Positions 23,413 to 31,440 are shown, numbered from the stretch's first letter. The stretch is 64,000 bases of DNA from Leidyana gryllorum EB-2025a (GCA_048772705.1 JBLWGC010000043.1:1-64000); one strand, 5' to 3'. Notes: a model not told the origin generated them from the letters alone. Made by a program: numbers and translations.

Positions 23413-23486
23413 AGGCTGTTTTAGGAATCGAACCCAGGACTCCTTCCACCCCCTAAGGAAGGATCATACCACTAGACCGAACAGCC
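23413..23486 (-). pseudogene. tRNA-Pro (AGG) with 2-base insertion
   Basis: Anticodon loop expanded (TTAGGGGG); body otherwise Pro. Confidence 0.65.
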
Positions 23487-23542
23487 GAATGTTAGGGGGA
23501 TCCACGATGTAATGGCCAATTCCGCCCTGGAATGAGTACCGT

Positions 23543-23590
23543 TGCACAGAATGGGATTCGCACCCATGCAGACTTGCGCCTACCAGAATG
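23543..23590 (-). pseudogene. tRNA-Leu (CAA) 3' half
   Basis: Matches the 3' half of Leu-CAA at 33095 and stops at the anticodon stem. Confidence 0.6.
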
Positions 23591-23637
23591 TGGCAAGATG
23601 CCCTAGTGGGCAAGGCGCTGTGTTCAGACCCCACTCA
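23591..23637 (+). pseudogene. tRNA-Leu (CAG) 5' half
   Basis: Starts where the opposite-strand half at 23543 ends; loop TTCAGAC, then unrelated sequence. Confidence 0.6.
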
Positions 23638-23694
23638 CATGGTCGGCACTGGCTACCCGCAGGAACCCCAGACTACTTATTTCGATGCTGCATT

Positions 23695-23775
23695 GCGAGA
23701 ATGCCCGAGAGGTTAAGGGGGTGGCCTTAAGATCCACTGGTTAATTCCGCGTGGGTTCGAACCCCACTTCTCGCA
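23695..23775 (+). tRNA. trnL(TAA): tRNA-Leu (TAA)
   Basis: Only copy. Acceptor GCGAGAA/TTCTCGC, discriminator A, loop CTTAAGA (codon TTA), T stem GTGGG/CCCAC, A box TGCCCGAGAGG. Confidence 0.94.
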
Positions 23776-23821
23776 TAAGGAGGCAAGTGTCGGAGGGGGA
23801 ATCGGATGACAATGCAACGGT

Positions 23822-23901
23822 TGACAAGAGCGGGATTCGAACCCACGCACTTTCGAACTGCGGCCTTAACACAGCGCCTTGGTCCACTCGGCTATCATGC
23901 C
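23822..23901 (-). tRNA. trnL(AAG): tRNA-Leu (AAG), weakened
   Basis: Loop TTAAGGC; changes in acceptor (GGCATGA), T stem (GCGGG? side) and D arm. Confidence 0.75.
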
Positions 23902-24041
23902 GGAGTGTTCTTGGCTCGCCACTTGACAGGTTTTCTTTTCGTGAAGTGTCGAGAAGGGAGGACCCGGGTACGATTCTCGGTCTTGGAGACACTTAGTTTT
24001 TCCGCTTTAGATTTCGTGGTGCTCACCGGAAAAATGCGACT

Positions 24042-24114
24042 TACAGCCACCGAGGATCGAACTCGGGACCTTCTGCGTGTTAAGCAGACGTCGTGACCAT
24101 TAGACCATGGCTGC
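24042..24114 (-). tRNA. trnV(AAC): tRNA-Val (AAC)
   Basis: GCAGCCA/TGGCTGT, loop TTAACAC, T stem CCGAG/CTCGG. Confidence 0.93.
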
Positions 24115-24177
24115 AGCGAAGGTCCCGCAGACCACGAGAAGTGGCGAGGCTTCACGGAAAAGTGAAGACCAGTTTCG

Positions 24178-24249
24178 AGGTCGCGCCGGGAATCGAAGCT
24201 AGGTCGGGAGATTTAGAGTCTCCAGTGCTAACCACTGCACCACGTAACC
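24178..24249 (-). tRNA. tRNA-Gln body with CTA (amber) anticodon
   Basis: Stem GGAGA/TCTCC fully paired around CTCTAAA: one base from Gln-CTG, giving CTA, complementary to stop TAG. T stem has two mismatches (CTAGC/CCCGG) and the acceptor one (GGTTACG). Confidence 0.78.
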
Positions 24250-24356
24250 GATTCAGTCCTTCCCGAAAAAGAGTTGGTAGAGTCATCCGGACTATCGCTC
24301 CTCAACTGGACACATGCAGCACGCGTCTCTCTACTGACCTTTGAAATATTGTAATC

Positions 24357-24426
24357 GGCTCTTGTGTCTTAGTCGGCAGAGTGTGTGTTTGTAAAATACA
24401 AACTCGGGAATCCGGGCTCAGAGGCA
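24357..24426 (+). pseudogene. tRNA-Asn-derived relic, family 2
   Basis: Loop region TTGTAAA, no B box. Confidence 0.5.
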
Positions 24427-24527
24427 ACCTTCACACATACTGCGATGCCCAGGTCTGTCCAAGGGCTACAAGGAACAATTATCTCAGCTCGGGAAATAAA
24501 TAGCGGCAGGTGAAGCCGTACGAAGTT

Positions 24528-24600
24528 TGGACGACCTGGGCATCGATCCCAGTACCTCTCGCATGCTAAGCGAGCGCTCTACCATTTGAGCTAGTCGCCC
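24528..24600 (-). tRNA. trnA(AGC): tRNA-Ala (AGC)
   Basis: GGGCGAC/GTCGTCC paired, loop TTAGCAT. Clean type copy. Confidence 0.95.
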
Positions 24601-24688
24601 GTTGTGCAGATTCCGTCGATTTTTTTTGTTCTCAACATCGTATGACCACTCTCTCGACTGTACTCAGCGGGTTGCTCGACCGACAGCC

Positions 24689-24760
24689 GGCTGTTTGGTC
24701 TAGTGGTATGATTCTTCCTTCGGGTGGAAGAAGTCCTGGGTTCGATTCCCAGAACAGGGC
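24689..24760 (+). tRNA. trnP(CGG): tRNA-Pro (CGG), 3' acceptor damaged
   Basis: Body perfect, but 3' acceptor reads AACAGGG, losing the first two pairs. Confidence 0.75.
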
Positions 24761-24842
24761 CCGTTGGTTGTCGGTTGACCCGACGCTCTATCTCATCTCA
24801 AGATGGTACGGCTCTCGTCCAAAGCTGCAGCTGAGGAAGTTG

Positions 24843-24914
24843 TCCACTGTAGTCTAAGTGGCTAGGTTATGCGGCTCTCACCCGTACATCCGGGTTCAAG
24901 ACCCGGCAGTGGAA
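24843..24914 (+). tRNA. trnE(CTC): tRNA-Glu (CTC)
   Basis: 72 nt with the same single-base deletion as 5218; B box GGTTCAAGACC. Confidence 0.85.
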
Positions 24915-24982
24915 GCTACTCGAGCAAAGTGCCTCAGTAATCCCCGTCAATAGTAATTGATTCTTGATCTTCGGCCTGGATT

Positions 24983-25054
24983 GCCTTCTTAGCTTAGGGG
25001 CAGAGCATTCGCTTAGTAAGCGAAAGGTCGCCGGTTCGATTCCGGCAGAAGGCT
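24983..25054 (+). tRNA. trnT(AGT): tRNA-Thr (AGT)
   Basis: Clean copy. A 5'-truncated version forms the left edge of the duplicate block at 62413. Confidence 0.95.
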
Positions 25055-25080
25055 CGACTGCATCGACTAGGCACCTGCAA

Positions 25081-25133
25081 GCGGTAAGTCTCTTAGCCAC
25101 GAAGCCGCAGGTTTGGAACCTGCCGGTACCTGA
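25081..25133 (+). pseudogene. tRNA-Asn-derived relic, family 1, truncated
   Basis: As 5002, inverted. Confidence 0.45.
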
Positions 25134-25146
25134 GGCACCCACAGGG

Positions 25147-25218
25147 GGCTGTTTGGTCTAGTGGTATGATTCTTCCTTCGGGTGGAAGAAGTCCTGGGTT
25201 CGACTCCCAGAACAGCCC
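25147..25218 (+). tRNA. trnP(CGG): tRNA-Pro (CGG)
   Basis: Clean, B box GGTTCGACTCC. Confidence 0.94.
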
Positions 25219-25333
25219 GTCTGATAGTTGTTGACGCAACAAGGCACTCGCCCCATCCCGAGACAATGTCCCTGACAGCCAAGACAGGATCTGAGTTGTT
25301 GACTCAACAGGCTACAACCCGACCATTCGCCCA

Positions 25334-25386
25334 GACGCTACTGGGACTCGAACCCAAAATCCCCGGTTGGAGTCCGGGCGCGACCA
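25334..25386 (-). pseudogene. Arg (ACG) 3' half joined to Ile 3' end (opposite strand)
   Basis: Arg acceptor and T arm on the minus strand run into the T arm and acceptor of an Ile gene on the plus strand; both parents contain TCCCCGGTT at the join. Confidence 0.75.
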
Positions 25387-25485
25387 AGTGAGTGCATCTC
25401 TGATACAGCTTCGCCCTGTACCGAGGAAGGCCCAAGATTCAACGATCAATACGAATGGAATTTGTTACTAAGTCCGAGCTTCGTC

Positions 25486-25550
25486 GCCGCCCCAAGTCCG
25501 TCGGTAGAGCGCAAGACTTTTGATGGGAGACCGCAGGTTCGGGCAGCGCG
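25486..25550 (+). pseudogene. tRNA-Lys (TTT) relic
   Basis: As 9212. Confidence 0.6.
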
Positions 25551-25570
25551 AGAAGTTTGAGACAGGGAAT

Positions 25571-25642
25571 GCCTCCTTAGCTTAGGGGCAGAGCATTCGC
25601 TTTGTAAGCGAAAGGTCGCTGGTTCGATTCCGGCAGGAGGCT
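25571..25642 (+). tRNA. trnT(TGT): tRNA-Thr (TGT)
   Basis: Clean copy. Confidence 0.95.
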
Positions 25643-25676
25643 TCAGTCATTAGCCTAAACATGGTTGCGATCATGC

Positions 25677-25725
25677 GCCCGCATTTTCGGACGGCGGCTT
25701 GCACACAGCACTCGGCCATCTCGCC
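25677..25725 (-). pseudogene. tRNA-Leu with D-arm deletion
   Basis: As 9402, with GGCGAGA start. Confidence 0.6.
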
Positions 25726-25819
25726 GAAGTGTTGTTGGCTCGCCGTTCCACCCGTTTCCCGTCGTGTAATCTCAAAATGCGAGGACTTCTGGGGTTGGAG
25801 GCCGGCGTGTTTACTAGCG

Positions 25820-25891
25820 TCCGAGATAGTGTAGTGGTCAGTATTTCCGCCTGTCACGCGGAAGACCCGGGTTCGATTCCCGGTCTCGGAG
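25820..25891 (+). tRNA. trnD(GTC): tRNA-Asp (GTC)
   Basis: Clean copy. A T6 run lies about 27 bases downstream, one of the few plausible terminators. Confidence 0.95.
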
Positions 25892-25946
25892 CACAGTTGG
25901 TTTCGCTTGAGATTGTCTTTTTTGGTGCGTGCTGAAGGTTGCGAGC

Positions 25947-26019
25947 TACAGCCACCGAGGGTCGAATTCGGGACCTTCTGCGTGTAAAGCAGACGTCGTA
26001 ACCACTAGACCATGGCTGT
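25947..26019 (-). tRNA. trnV(TAC): tRNA-Val (TAC)
   Basis: Loop TTTACAC (codon GTA). Only this gene and its duplicate at 63359 carry TAC. Acceptor ACAGCCA/TGGCTGT is paired; T stem CCGAA/CTCGG has one mismatch. Confidence 0.88.
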
Positions 26020-26082
26020 AGCGAAGGTCCCGCAGACCAAGAGAAGTGGCGAGGTTTTACGAAGTAGTGAGGACTAGTTTTG

Positions 26083-26154
26083 AGGTCGCGCCGGGAATCG
26101 AACCCAGATCGGGAGATTCCGAGTCTCCAGTGCTAACCACTACACCACGCAACC
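26083..26154 (-). tRNA. tRNA-Gln body with CGG (Pro) anticodon
   Basis: Loop CTCGGAA in an otherwise well-paired Gln gene (GGTTGCG/CGCGACC, GGAGA/TCTCC). One substitution from CTG. Confidence 0.75.
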
Positions 26155-26250
26155 CATTCACTCCTTCACAAAAAAGAGTTGGTAGAGCATCCGGACTAGC
26201 CCTCAACATGCAACACGCCTATCTCTACTAACCTCTGAGATATTGTAACT

Positions 26251-26319
26251 GGCTCTTGTACTTCAGTCGACAGAGCGTGTCGTTGTAAAATACAAACCCG
26301 GAGACCCGGTCTCTGAGGC
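26251..26319 (+). pseudogene. tRNA-Asn-derived relic, family 2
   Basis: A box CTTCAGTCGACAGAGCG; rest decayed. Confidence 0.5.
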
Positions 26320-26425
26320 AACCTTCACACATACTGCGGTGCCCACGTCTATCCAAGGGGTACAGGGCACCTTCAAAGCTCTCAACTCTGTAGTCAAATA
26401 GCGCCAATTGCAGCACTACAAACTT

Positions 26426-26498
26426 TGGACGACCTGGCCATTGATCCCAGTAGCTCTCGCACGCTAAGCGAGCGCTTCACCATTTGAGCCAGTCCCCC
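26426..26498 (-). tRNA. trnA(AGC): tRNA-Ala (AGC), weakened
   Basis: Loop TTAGCGT; acceptor GGGGGAC and T arm show several changes. Confidence 0.75.
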
Positions 26499-26584
26499 GC
26501 TGTGCAGACCCCATCGCATTTAGTGGTACTTCACATAGTATTACCACTCTCGAGTGTACCTAGCGGGTTGCACGACCGATAGGC

Positions 26585-26656
26585 GGCAGTTTGGTCTAGT
26601 GGTATGATCCTTCCTTAGTGTGGAAGGAGTCCTGGGTTCGATACCCAGAACAGCCC
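26585..26656 (+). tRNA. tRNA-Pro body with AGT (Thr) anticodon
   Basis: Stem CTTCC/GGAAG paired around TTAGTGT; one base from AGG. Acceptor GGCAGTT has one mismatch. Confidence 0.68.
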
Positions 26657-26765
26657 TCTTGGTTGTCGGGGACCCGATGGGATAAGCAGTTTTTAAAACT
26701 AACACAGCCACCTCGTCAGCATCTCAAGAATCGCATTTCGGCTACCGCTTCCATGTTGCAGACTG

Positions 26766-26837
26766 AGCAGTGTAGCTCAGTGGAAGAGTGTTGGGCTCGT
26801 AACCCAAAGGTCACTCCAGCGAAACGACGCACTGCCA
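26766..26837 (+). pseudogene. tRNA-iMet body with CGT (Thr) anticodon
   Basis: Stem TTGGG/CCCAA paired around CTCGTAA; T stem disrupted and T72 replaced by C. Confidence 0.68.
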
Positions 26838-26886
26838 AGTGTGCGCAGCAGGGAAACAGTTATAGAATAGATCGGCTCGTGAGCAA

Positions 26887-26958
26887 AGCCTTCTGCCGGA
26901 ATCGAACCGGCGACCTTTCGCTTACTAAGCGAATGCTCTGCCCCTAAGCTAAGAAGGC
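26887..26958 (-). tRNA. trnT(AGT): tRNA-Thr (AGT)
   Basis: Clean copy. Confidence 0.95.
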
Positions 26959-27030
26959 AATGCAAGCCGGGAATCACGCATCAGTCCCTATTTACGCAAG
27001 TTAGAGCACTTTGATGAGTACTCTAATGAC

Positions 27031-27103
27031 TTCCACTGCCGGGACTTGAACCCGGATCGTGCGGGTGAAAGCCGCATATCCTAGCCACTTAGACTACAGT
27101 GGA
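27031..27103 (-). tRNA. trnE(TTC): tRNA-Glu (TTC)
   Basis: Loop CTTTCAC, all stems paired. Confidence 0.95.
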
Positions 27104-27246
27104 CGAGTCACAACAGTTGCACTGACGAATGAGGCGCCAGAGAACTGTGAGTCGGTCTCAGATGGTTGAGAACCAACAAATGCGATGGGGTCTGCACAGC
27201 AAAATGGAAAGACTTTTGGAGTTGGAGGCCGGCGTATTCAATTGCG

Positions 27247-27318
27247 GCCGAGATAGTCTAGTGGTTAGTATTTCCGCCTGACACGCGGAAGACCCGGGCT
27301 CGATTCCCGGTCTCGGAG
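27247..27318 (+). pseudogene. tRNA-Asp body with GAC anticodon
   Basis: Loop CTGACAC gives GAC (Val, a G34 form not used by eukaryotes for Val). First acceptor base G cannot pair with A72. Confidence 0.68.
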
Positions 27319-27370
27319 ATAGATCGTCTTCCTCTCTAGATTTCGTGATGCTCACCTGAACGATGCGTGT

Positions 27371-27440
27371 TACAGCCACCGAGGATGGAACTCGGGACCT
27401 TCTGCGTGTTAAACAGACGTCGTGACCACTAGATGGCTGC
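27371..27440 (-). pseudogene. tRNA-Val (AAC) with 3-base deletion
   Basis: Same D-arm deletion and B-box change as 9655 and 37640 but loop TTAACAC. Confidence 0.68.
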
Positions 27441-27582
27441 ACGGAGCTTCCGGACTGCGAAAGGGGCGTGTGTCTCTGCAACCACGTATCCGATGAGCCT
27501 GGTTTTTATGTATCGGCCTAAGTTGGACGGCCTGGACTAGTTTTAAGACCCTTCGCTTTGTATTCAGGAATGGAGATGTCAC

Positions 27583-27653
27583 GCATCTGTGGTTTAGTGG
27601 TAGACTGTGTCGTTGCCATCGAGACGATCCAGGTTCGATTCCCGGCAGATGCA
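27583..27653 (+). tRNA. trnG(GCC): tRNA-Gly (GCC)
   Basis: Loop TTGCCAT; one anticodon-stem and one T-stem mismatch. Confidence 0.84.
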
Positions 27654-27735
27654 GAGAAGATGGCAGATGGTTGATTGAGGCACCATTCTGGGGTTTCAGG
27701 AGTGAGTTGCTGTCTGCCCCGCCAATCAGATCGCA

Positions 27736-27817
27736 CGACAACTGCTGGATTTGAACCAGCGCGGGCCAGGCCCAGTAGATTTCTAGTCTACCCCCTTAAC
27801 CACTCGGGCAAGTTGCC
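27736..27817 (-). tRNA. trnS(AGA): tRNA-Ser (AGA)
   Basis: Clean copy. Confidence 0.95.
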
Positions 27818-27889
27818 AACTCTCGAATTCGACATGCCGCGAGGAGTGACCAAATACCCCCATGTTCAGCCTGTCCTGCGGCATTGATA

Positions 27890-27948
27890 GGTGTCTAAAC
27901 CGACCTCTCGCGTGCAAAGTCATCGCTCTACCACTTGAGATAGCCGCC
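27890..27948 (-). pseudogene. tRNA-Ala (TGC) 5' half
   Basis: Inverted match to 18368; its 5' terminal GGGCGG abuts a Gly 3' half on the other strand. Confidence 0.55.
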
Positions 27949-27974
27949 CGGGCTCGATTTCCCGGCAGATGCAG
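27947..27974 (+). pseudogene. tRNA-Gly (GCC) 3' fragment
   Basis: T arm and acceptor only; joined to the Ala fragment through a shared CCCGGG. Confidence 0.55.
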
Positions 27975-28079
27975 AGGACACGTGCTTGTTTTTCACCATT
28001 CCAACAGTTCATGCGTAAGTTGGCCCCACATACGGTCTCGCTAAGTGCTTATTTTCACCGCCTTCCATGACTGTCTAGC

Positions 28080-28152
28080 GCCCCGGTAGCTCAGTTGGGA
28101 GAGCGCCAGACTGAAGATCGGGAAGTCCCGTGTTCGAGCCACGGCCGAGGAA
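28080..28152 (+). tRNA. trnF(GAA): tRNA-Phe (GAA), weakened
   Basis: Loop CTGAAGA; stem CCAGA/TCGGG one mismatch, and A at 72 fails to pair with G1. Confidence 0.78.
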
Positions 28153-28292
28153 GAGAGGTCGTGACATCTGGTGTCAGAATTCCTCGCAACCAGGCAGGCC
28201 CTGTCTCGATCACATGAGGGGCAGTGGAAGTCCTTGGAGTGCTTCAACAACCTCCCTCAACGGGCTTAGATGCGCGATTTCCTTCTTGGATT

Positions 28293-28364
28293 GACTTGTA
28301 AGCTTAGGGGCAGAGCGTTTGCTTCGTAAACGAGACGTCGGCGGCTCGATTCCGACAGAAGGCC
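28293..28364 (+). tRNA. trnT(CGT): tRNA-Thr (CGT), acceptor damaged
   Basis: Loop TTCGTAA on TTTGC/ACGAG; acceptor GACTTGT does not pair well with AGAAGGC. Confidence 0.65.
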
Positions 28365-28476
28365 TTGGTGCATCGATAGGCTCTCTAACAACGGCTGTCA
28401 CCACGTACAAGATGCAGCAAGAACTCACGCCTGAAACCCCAGAATGGTACCTCAATCAAAAATCTGCCATCTTCTC

Positions 28477-28547
28477 TGCATCTGCCGCGAATCGGACCTG
28501 GGTCGTCTCGGCGGCAACGACACAGTCTACCCCTAGACCACAGATGC
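28477..28547 (-). tRNA. trnG(GCC): tRNA-Gly (GCC), weakened
   Basis: Loop TTGCCGC; B box GGTCCGATTCG is off consensus. Confidence 0.68.
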
Positions 28548-28686
28548 GTGACACCTCCATTCCTGAATACAAGGCGATGAGTCCGGACTACTCTAGGCCG
28601 TCCAACTTAGGGCGGTACGTAAAAACCAGGCTCATCGAATATGTGTTTCCAAAGACACACGCCCCTTTCGCAGCCAAAAGCTCCGT

Positions 28687-28759
28687 GCAGCCATGGTCTA
28701 GTGGTCACGACGTCTGCTTAACACGCAGAAGGTCCCGAGTTCAATCCTCGGTGGCTGTA
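28687..28759 (+). tRNA. trnV(AAC): tRNA-Val (AAC)
   Basis: Loop TTAACAC; T loop TTCAATC (one change). Confidence 0.9.
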
Positions 28760-28811
28760 ACACGCATCGTTCAGACGAGCATCACGAAATCTAGAGCGGA
28801 AGACGATCTGT

Positions 28812-28883
28812 CTCCGAGACCGGGAATCGAACCCGGGTCTTCCGAGTGACAGTCGGAAATACTAACCACTATACTATCTCGGA
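28812..28883 (-). tRNA. trnD(GTC): tRNA-Asp (GTC) with compensated stem
   Basis: Loop CTGTCAC on stem TCCGA/TCGGA: the closing C-G pair of the family is replaced by A-T on both strands, which preserves pairing. Confidence 0.93.
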
Positions 28884-28976
28884 CGCTGTGAACACGCCGC
28901 CCTCCAATCCCAAAAGTCCTTCCATTTGAGATTCCAAGCACAGAAAACGCGTCGAGCGGCGAGCCAACAACATCCC

Positions 28977-29035
28977 AGCAAGATGGCCGATTTGTCTAAG
29001 GCGCTGTGCTCAGACGGCAGTGCGACAGGGCGAGG
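28977..29035 (+). pseudogene. tRNA-Leu (CAG) 5' part
   Basis: Loop CTCAGAC; T arm replaced; A box GATTTGTC. Confidence 0.6.
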
Positions 29036-29075
29036 ATCTGGGGTTGACCCTTCGAACCTCGCAGCAGTTGGACGG

Positions 29076-29155
29076 CCGGGGGTAGCTCAGTCGGTAGAGC
29101 ATCTGACTCTAGTGCTGGCATCAGATAGTCGGCGGTTCGATTCCGTCCCACTGGA
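29076..29155 (+). tRNA. tRNA-Tyr body with CTA (amber) anticodon
   Basis: Loop CTCTAG before the 7-base intron where all siblings have CTGTAG: G34 to C gives CTA, reading stop TAG. Acceptor, D stem, anticodon stem TCTGA/TCAGA, B box and intron are otherwise as in intact Tyr genes. Confidence 0.85.
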
Positions 29156-29344
29156 AGTAGAGTGGTGGTTGGCAGACTACCACTCAACCTGATGGGTTTT
29201 GGCAGACATCGTTGATGGGCCAACTGGAATGAATCTGGCGAAGATTCCATGCATATACAACTCAAATCTTGTCTTAGCTGTCGGAGCAGCATATCTTAGA
29301 CAACCTTGACGAGACGTGGCGTATTGAGTCAACAACTGACAGAC

Positions 29345-29415
29345 GGGCTGTTCTGGGAATCGAACCCATGACTTCTTCCACCCAAAGGAAGAATCATACC
29401 ACTAGACCAACAGCC
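29345..29415 (-). tRNA. trnP(TGG): tRNA-Pro (TGG), T8 missing
   Basis: Loop TTTGGGT; 71 nt because one T between acceptor and D stem is lost; T stem one mismatch. Confidence 0.75.
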
Positions 29416-29503
29416 GACTGGTCGATGGTGCAAATTGCTGGTAGAGTCGGGAGACTGGTCATAATATGTCAAGAACCACTAAATGCTATGGGGTCTGCAC
29501 AGC

Positions 29504-29576
29504 GGGCGACTAGCTCAAATGATATAGCACTCGCTTGACATGCGAGAGATACTTGGATCAATGCTCAGGTCGTCCA
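29504..29576 (+). pseudogene. tRNA-Ala body with GAC anticodon
   Basis: Loop TTGACAT; T loop and D loop changed (GATATAGCAC). Relative at 61122 keeps AGC. Confidence 0.62.
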
Positions 29577-29652
29577 AGCTTCTAACGGCTGCATCCGCGG
29601 TATATGAAAACAGAGTTACGGCCGAAAGGAGTTGATGCCCGATCACATCGCA

Positions 29653-29734
29653 CGACAACTGCTGGATTTGAACCAGCCCGAGCCAGGCCCAGTAGATTTC
29701 GAGTCTACCCCCTTAACCACTCGGGCAAGTTGCC
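29653..29734 (-). tRNA. trnS(CGA): tRNA-Ser (CGA)
   Basis: Loop CTCGAAA, variable arm with two changes; acceptor paired. Confidence 0.92.
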
Positions 29735-29807
29735 AACAGTTGAATTCGGCATGCCGCAGGCAGTGGCTTCACATACGTTCAGCAAGCTTGACTCGCACCG
29801 CTCGCGC

Positions 29808-29889
29808 TGCCCGAACCCACGGTCTCTCCACCCGAACCCGCGGTCTCTCCATTGAAAGTCTTGCGCTCTACCGACACAGCTGGCGCGGC
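29808..29889 (-). pseudogene. tRNA-Lys relic with internal tandem repeat
   Basis: Lys relic in which the 3' region CCCGAACCC...TCTCCA is present twice in tandem (unit 21 bases, one difference). Confidence 0.6.
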
Positions 29890-29988
29890 AAGGAAGCTTG
29901 GACTTGCTAACAAGTTCATTTCGTATTGGTCGCAGAATGTTGGGGCTTCCTTGGGTCCGGGCAACTCTTTATCAGAGATCTACTCACT

Positions 29989-30062
29989 TGGTCACGCCCG
30001 GGCTCGAACCGGGGACCTTGAGCTTATTAGGCTCACGCTCTAACCGACTGAGCTACGCGACC
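29989..30062 (-). tRNA. trnI(AAT): tRNA-Ile (AAT)
   Basis: Acceptor GGTCGCG/CGTGACC, discriminator A, A box TAGCTCAGTCGG, stem TGAGC/GCTCA, loop CTAATAA (codons ATT/ATC/ATA by inosine), T stem CCCGG/CCGGG. Confidence 0.95.
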
Positions 30063-30151
30063 ACTTCTGCGACGACAGATGGCACCGACCCGGATGCTGG
30101 ATCCCCCTGAGTTAGAATCAAACATCAGAGCCATTCAGACACTGGCAAGAA

Positions 30152-30207
30152 GCTGTAGACGGCGCAGCGCTGGAAGGGCGTCGGCCCGAATCCCACTCTT
30201 CTCAGGT
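30152..30207 (+). pseudogene. tRNA-Leu 3' half
   Basis: Variable arm, T arm (CGGCCCGAATCCCAC) and acceptor remnant; inverted match at 36822. Confidence 0.5.
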
Positions 30208-30229
30208 TGCCCCCCATACGGGAAGATCA

Positions 30230-30304
30230 TGAGGTCAAATTGAGTGATTCAAACGCCCAATTTTCTAAGCTGCAGTCAGACCCGCTACGTTCCGCCATAG
30301 GCCC
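30230..30304 (-). pseudogene. tRNA-Trp relic, GCA anticodon
   Basis: Aligns with Trp at 40473 over its full length; loop CTGCAGC no longer reads CCA and both long stems are broken. Confidence 0.65.
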
Positions 30305-30373
30305 CGCTCCAGACTCATTGCATTGTGGTCAGGAAAATTGGACCAACAACTTCGAGCGTTTTAGCCCATCTCC

Positions 30374-30445
30374 AGGGCACGCGCGGAGTTGAACCACGAG
30401 CCTGCTGATCTGCAGTCAGCTGCTCTACCACTGAGCTACGTACCC
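30374..30445 (-). tRNA. trnC(GCA): tRNA-Cys (GCA)
   Basis: Clean copy; variable loop GGCTCG variant shared with 36575. Confidence 0.93.
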
Positions 30446-30505
30446 AGAACTGCCCCTCATACTCGCTCAACTCGATTCTGTCTTCTCATTTGAAGCAAAA
30501 CGGTC

Positions 30506-30536
30506 GTGTACGTCGAGACCACTAGACCGTGGCTGC
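30506..30536 (-). pseudogene. tRNA-Val 5' fragment
   Basis: GCAGCCACGGTCTAGTGG only, joined to Cys flank. Confidence 0.45.
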
Positions 30537-30598
30537 ACGAATGGTCCCCGCAGCCCAAGAGATGACGAAGTTTCAGGGAGTAGTGAGGACCACTTCCA

Positions 30599-30670
30599 AG
30601 GTCGCGCCGGGAATCGAACCCAGGTCGGGAGATTCAGAGTCTCCAGTGCTAACCACTACACCACGCAACC
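30599..30670 (-). tRNA. trnQ(CTG): tRNA-Gln (CTG)
   Basis: Clean copy, loop CTCTGAA. Confidence 0.95.
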
Positions 30671-30776
30671 GGTTCAGCACATCCCAGAAGAGTCGGTAGA
30701 ATTATCCGTACTATCGCTTCCCCAACTGGACACACGCAACACGGGTCTCTCTACTGACCTCTGAAATATTTTAAGT

Positions 30777-30825
30777 GGCTCCTGTATATAGCGCCCAGCG
30801 TAGAGCGTTGGATTTGGGTCGGACA
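30777..30825 (+). pseudogene. tRNA-like relic, family 3
   Basis: As 8653. Confidence 0.3.
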
Positions 30826-30879
30826 GAAAGCTCACTTCAATGAGTGAACCAATTGTGCTTTTTCCCGAATGCTACCTAC

Positions 30880-30961
30880 CGACAAGGGAGAGATTCGAAC
30901 TCTCGCGGGTGAAACCCAACGGCTTAGCAGGCCGCCGCCTTAACCACTCGGCCACCTTGCC
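30880..30961 (-). tRNA. trnS(GCT): tRNA-Ser (GCT) with compensated T stem
   Basis: Loop CTGCTAA. T stem GAGAG/CTCTC replaces the family GTGAG/CTCAC with both strands changed, keeping the pair. Acceptor 3' end CCTTGTC. Confidence 0.94.
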
Positions 30962-31177
30962 GACAGCGGAACGGGCTACACCTTCCATCGGGAATCCCGT
31001 GCGAATTGGTAGCGATGTAGGTACACCCCCTTCTCGATGTCAGTATTGGCCTTTTGAATGACTGCTTGGCCGGGTGGAAGAAGGTCGGAGTGGCCGGTTC
31101 AGTACCAATCATAAGGCTTTGCTGAACACATCAGTCGGCTCCTTCGGCTAGTGACTGAGGCACTTTGCTCGAGTAGC

Positions 31178-31250
31178 TTCCACTGCCGAGACTTGAACCC
31201 GGATCGTGCGGGTGAAAGCCGCATATCCTAGCCACTTAGACTACAGTGGA
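31178..31250 (-). tRNA. trnE(TTC): tRNA-Glu (TTC)
   Basis: Loop CTTTCAC; one T-stem change. Confidence 0.92.
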
Positions 31251-31367
31251 CAACTCCCTCAGCTGCAGCTTTAGCCGAGAGCCGTACCCTCTTGACAAGA
31301 CCTGGTTGCAGAATCCTGCGGTAGAAAAAGGAGGATTTCTATACTAACCTCTGAACCATTGTAGCTG

Positions 31368-31440
31368 GGTCTTGTAGCTCAGTCGGCAGAGCGTGTGGCT
31401 GTTAACCACAAAGTCGCAGGTTCGAAACCTGCCAGGACCG
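31368..31440 (+). tRNA. trnN(GTT): tRNA-Asn (GTT)
   Basis: Clean copy. Confidence 0.95.

Larger units (their letters stand above)
24994..26019 (+). repeat. Segmental duplication C, copy 1
   Basis: Matches 62413-63431 at offset 37,411/37,412; starts inside Thr-AGT, ends at Val-TAC. Confidence 0.92.
29653..30445 (+). repeat. Inverted duplicate of 36575-37348
   Basis: Ser-Lys'-Ile-Leu'-Trp'-Cys versus the exact reverse order. Confidence 0.85.
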
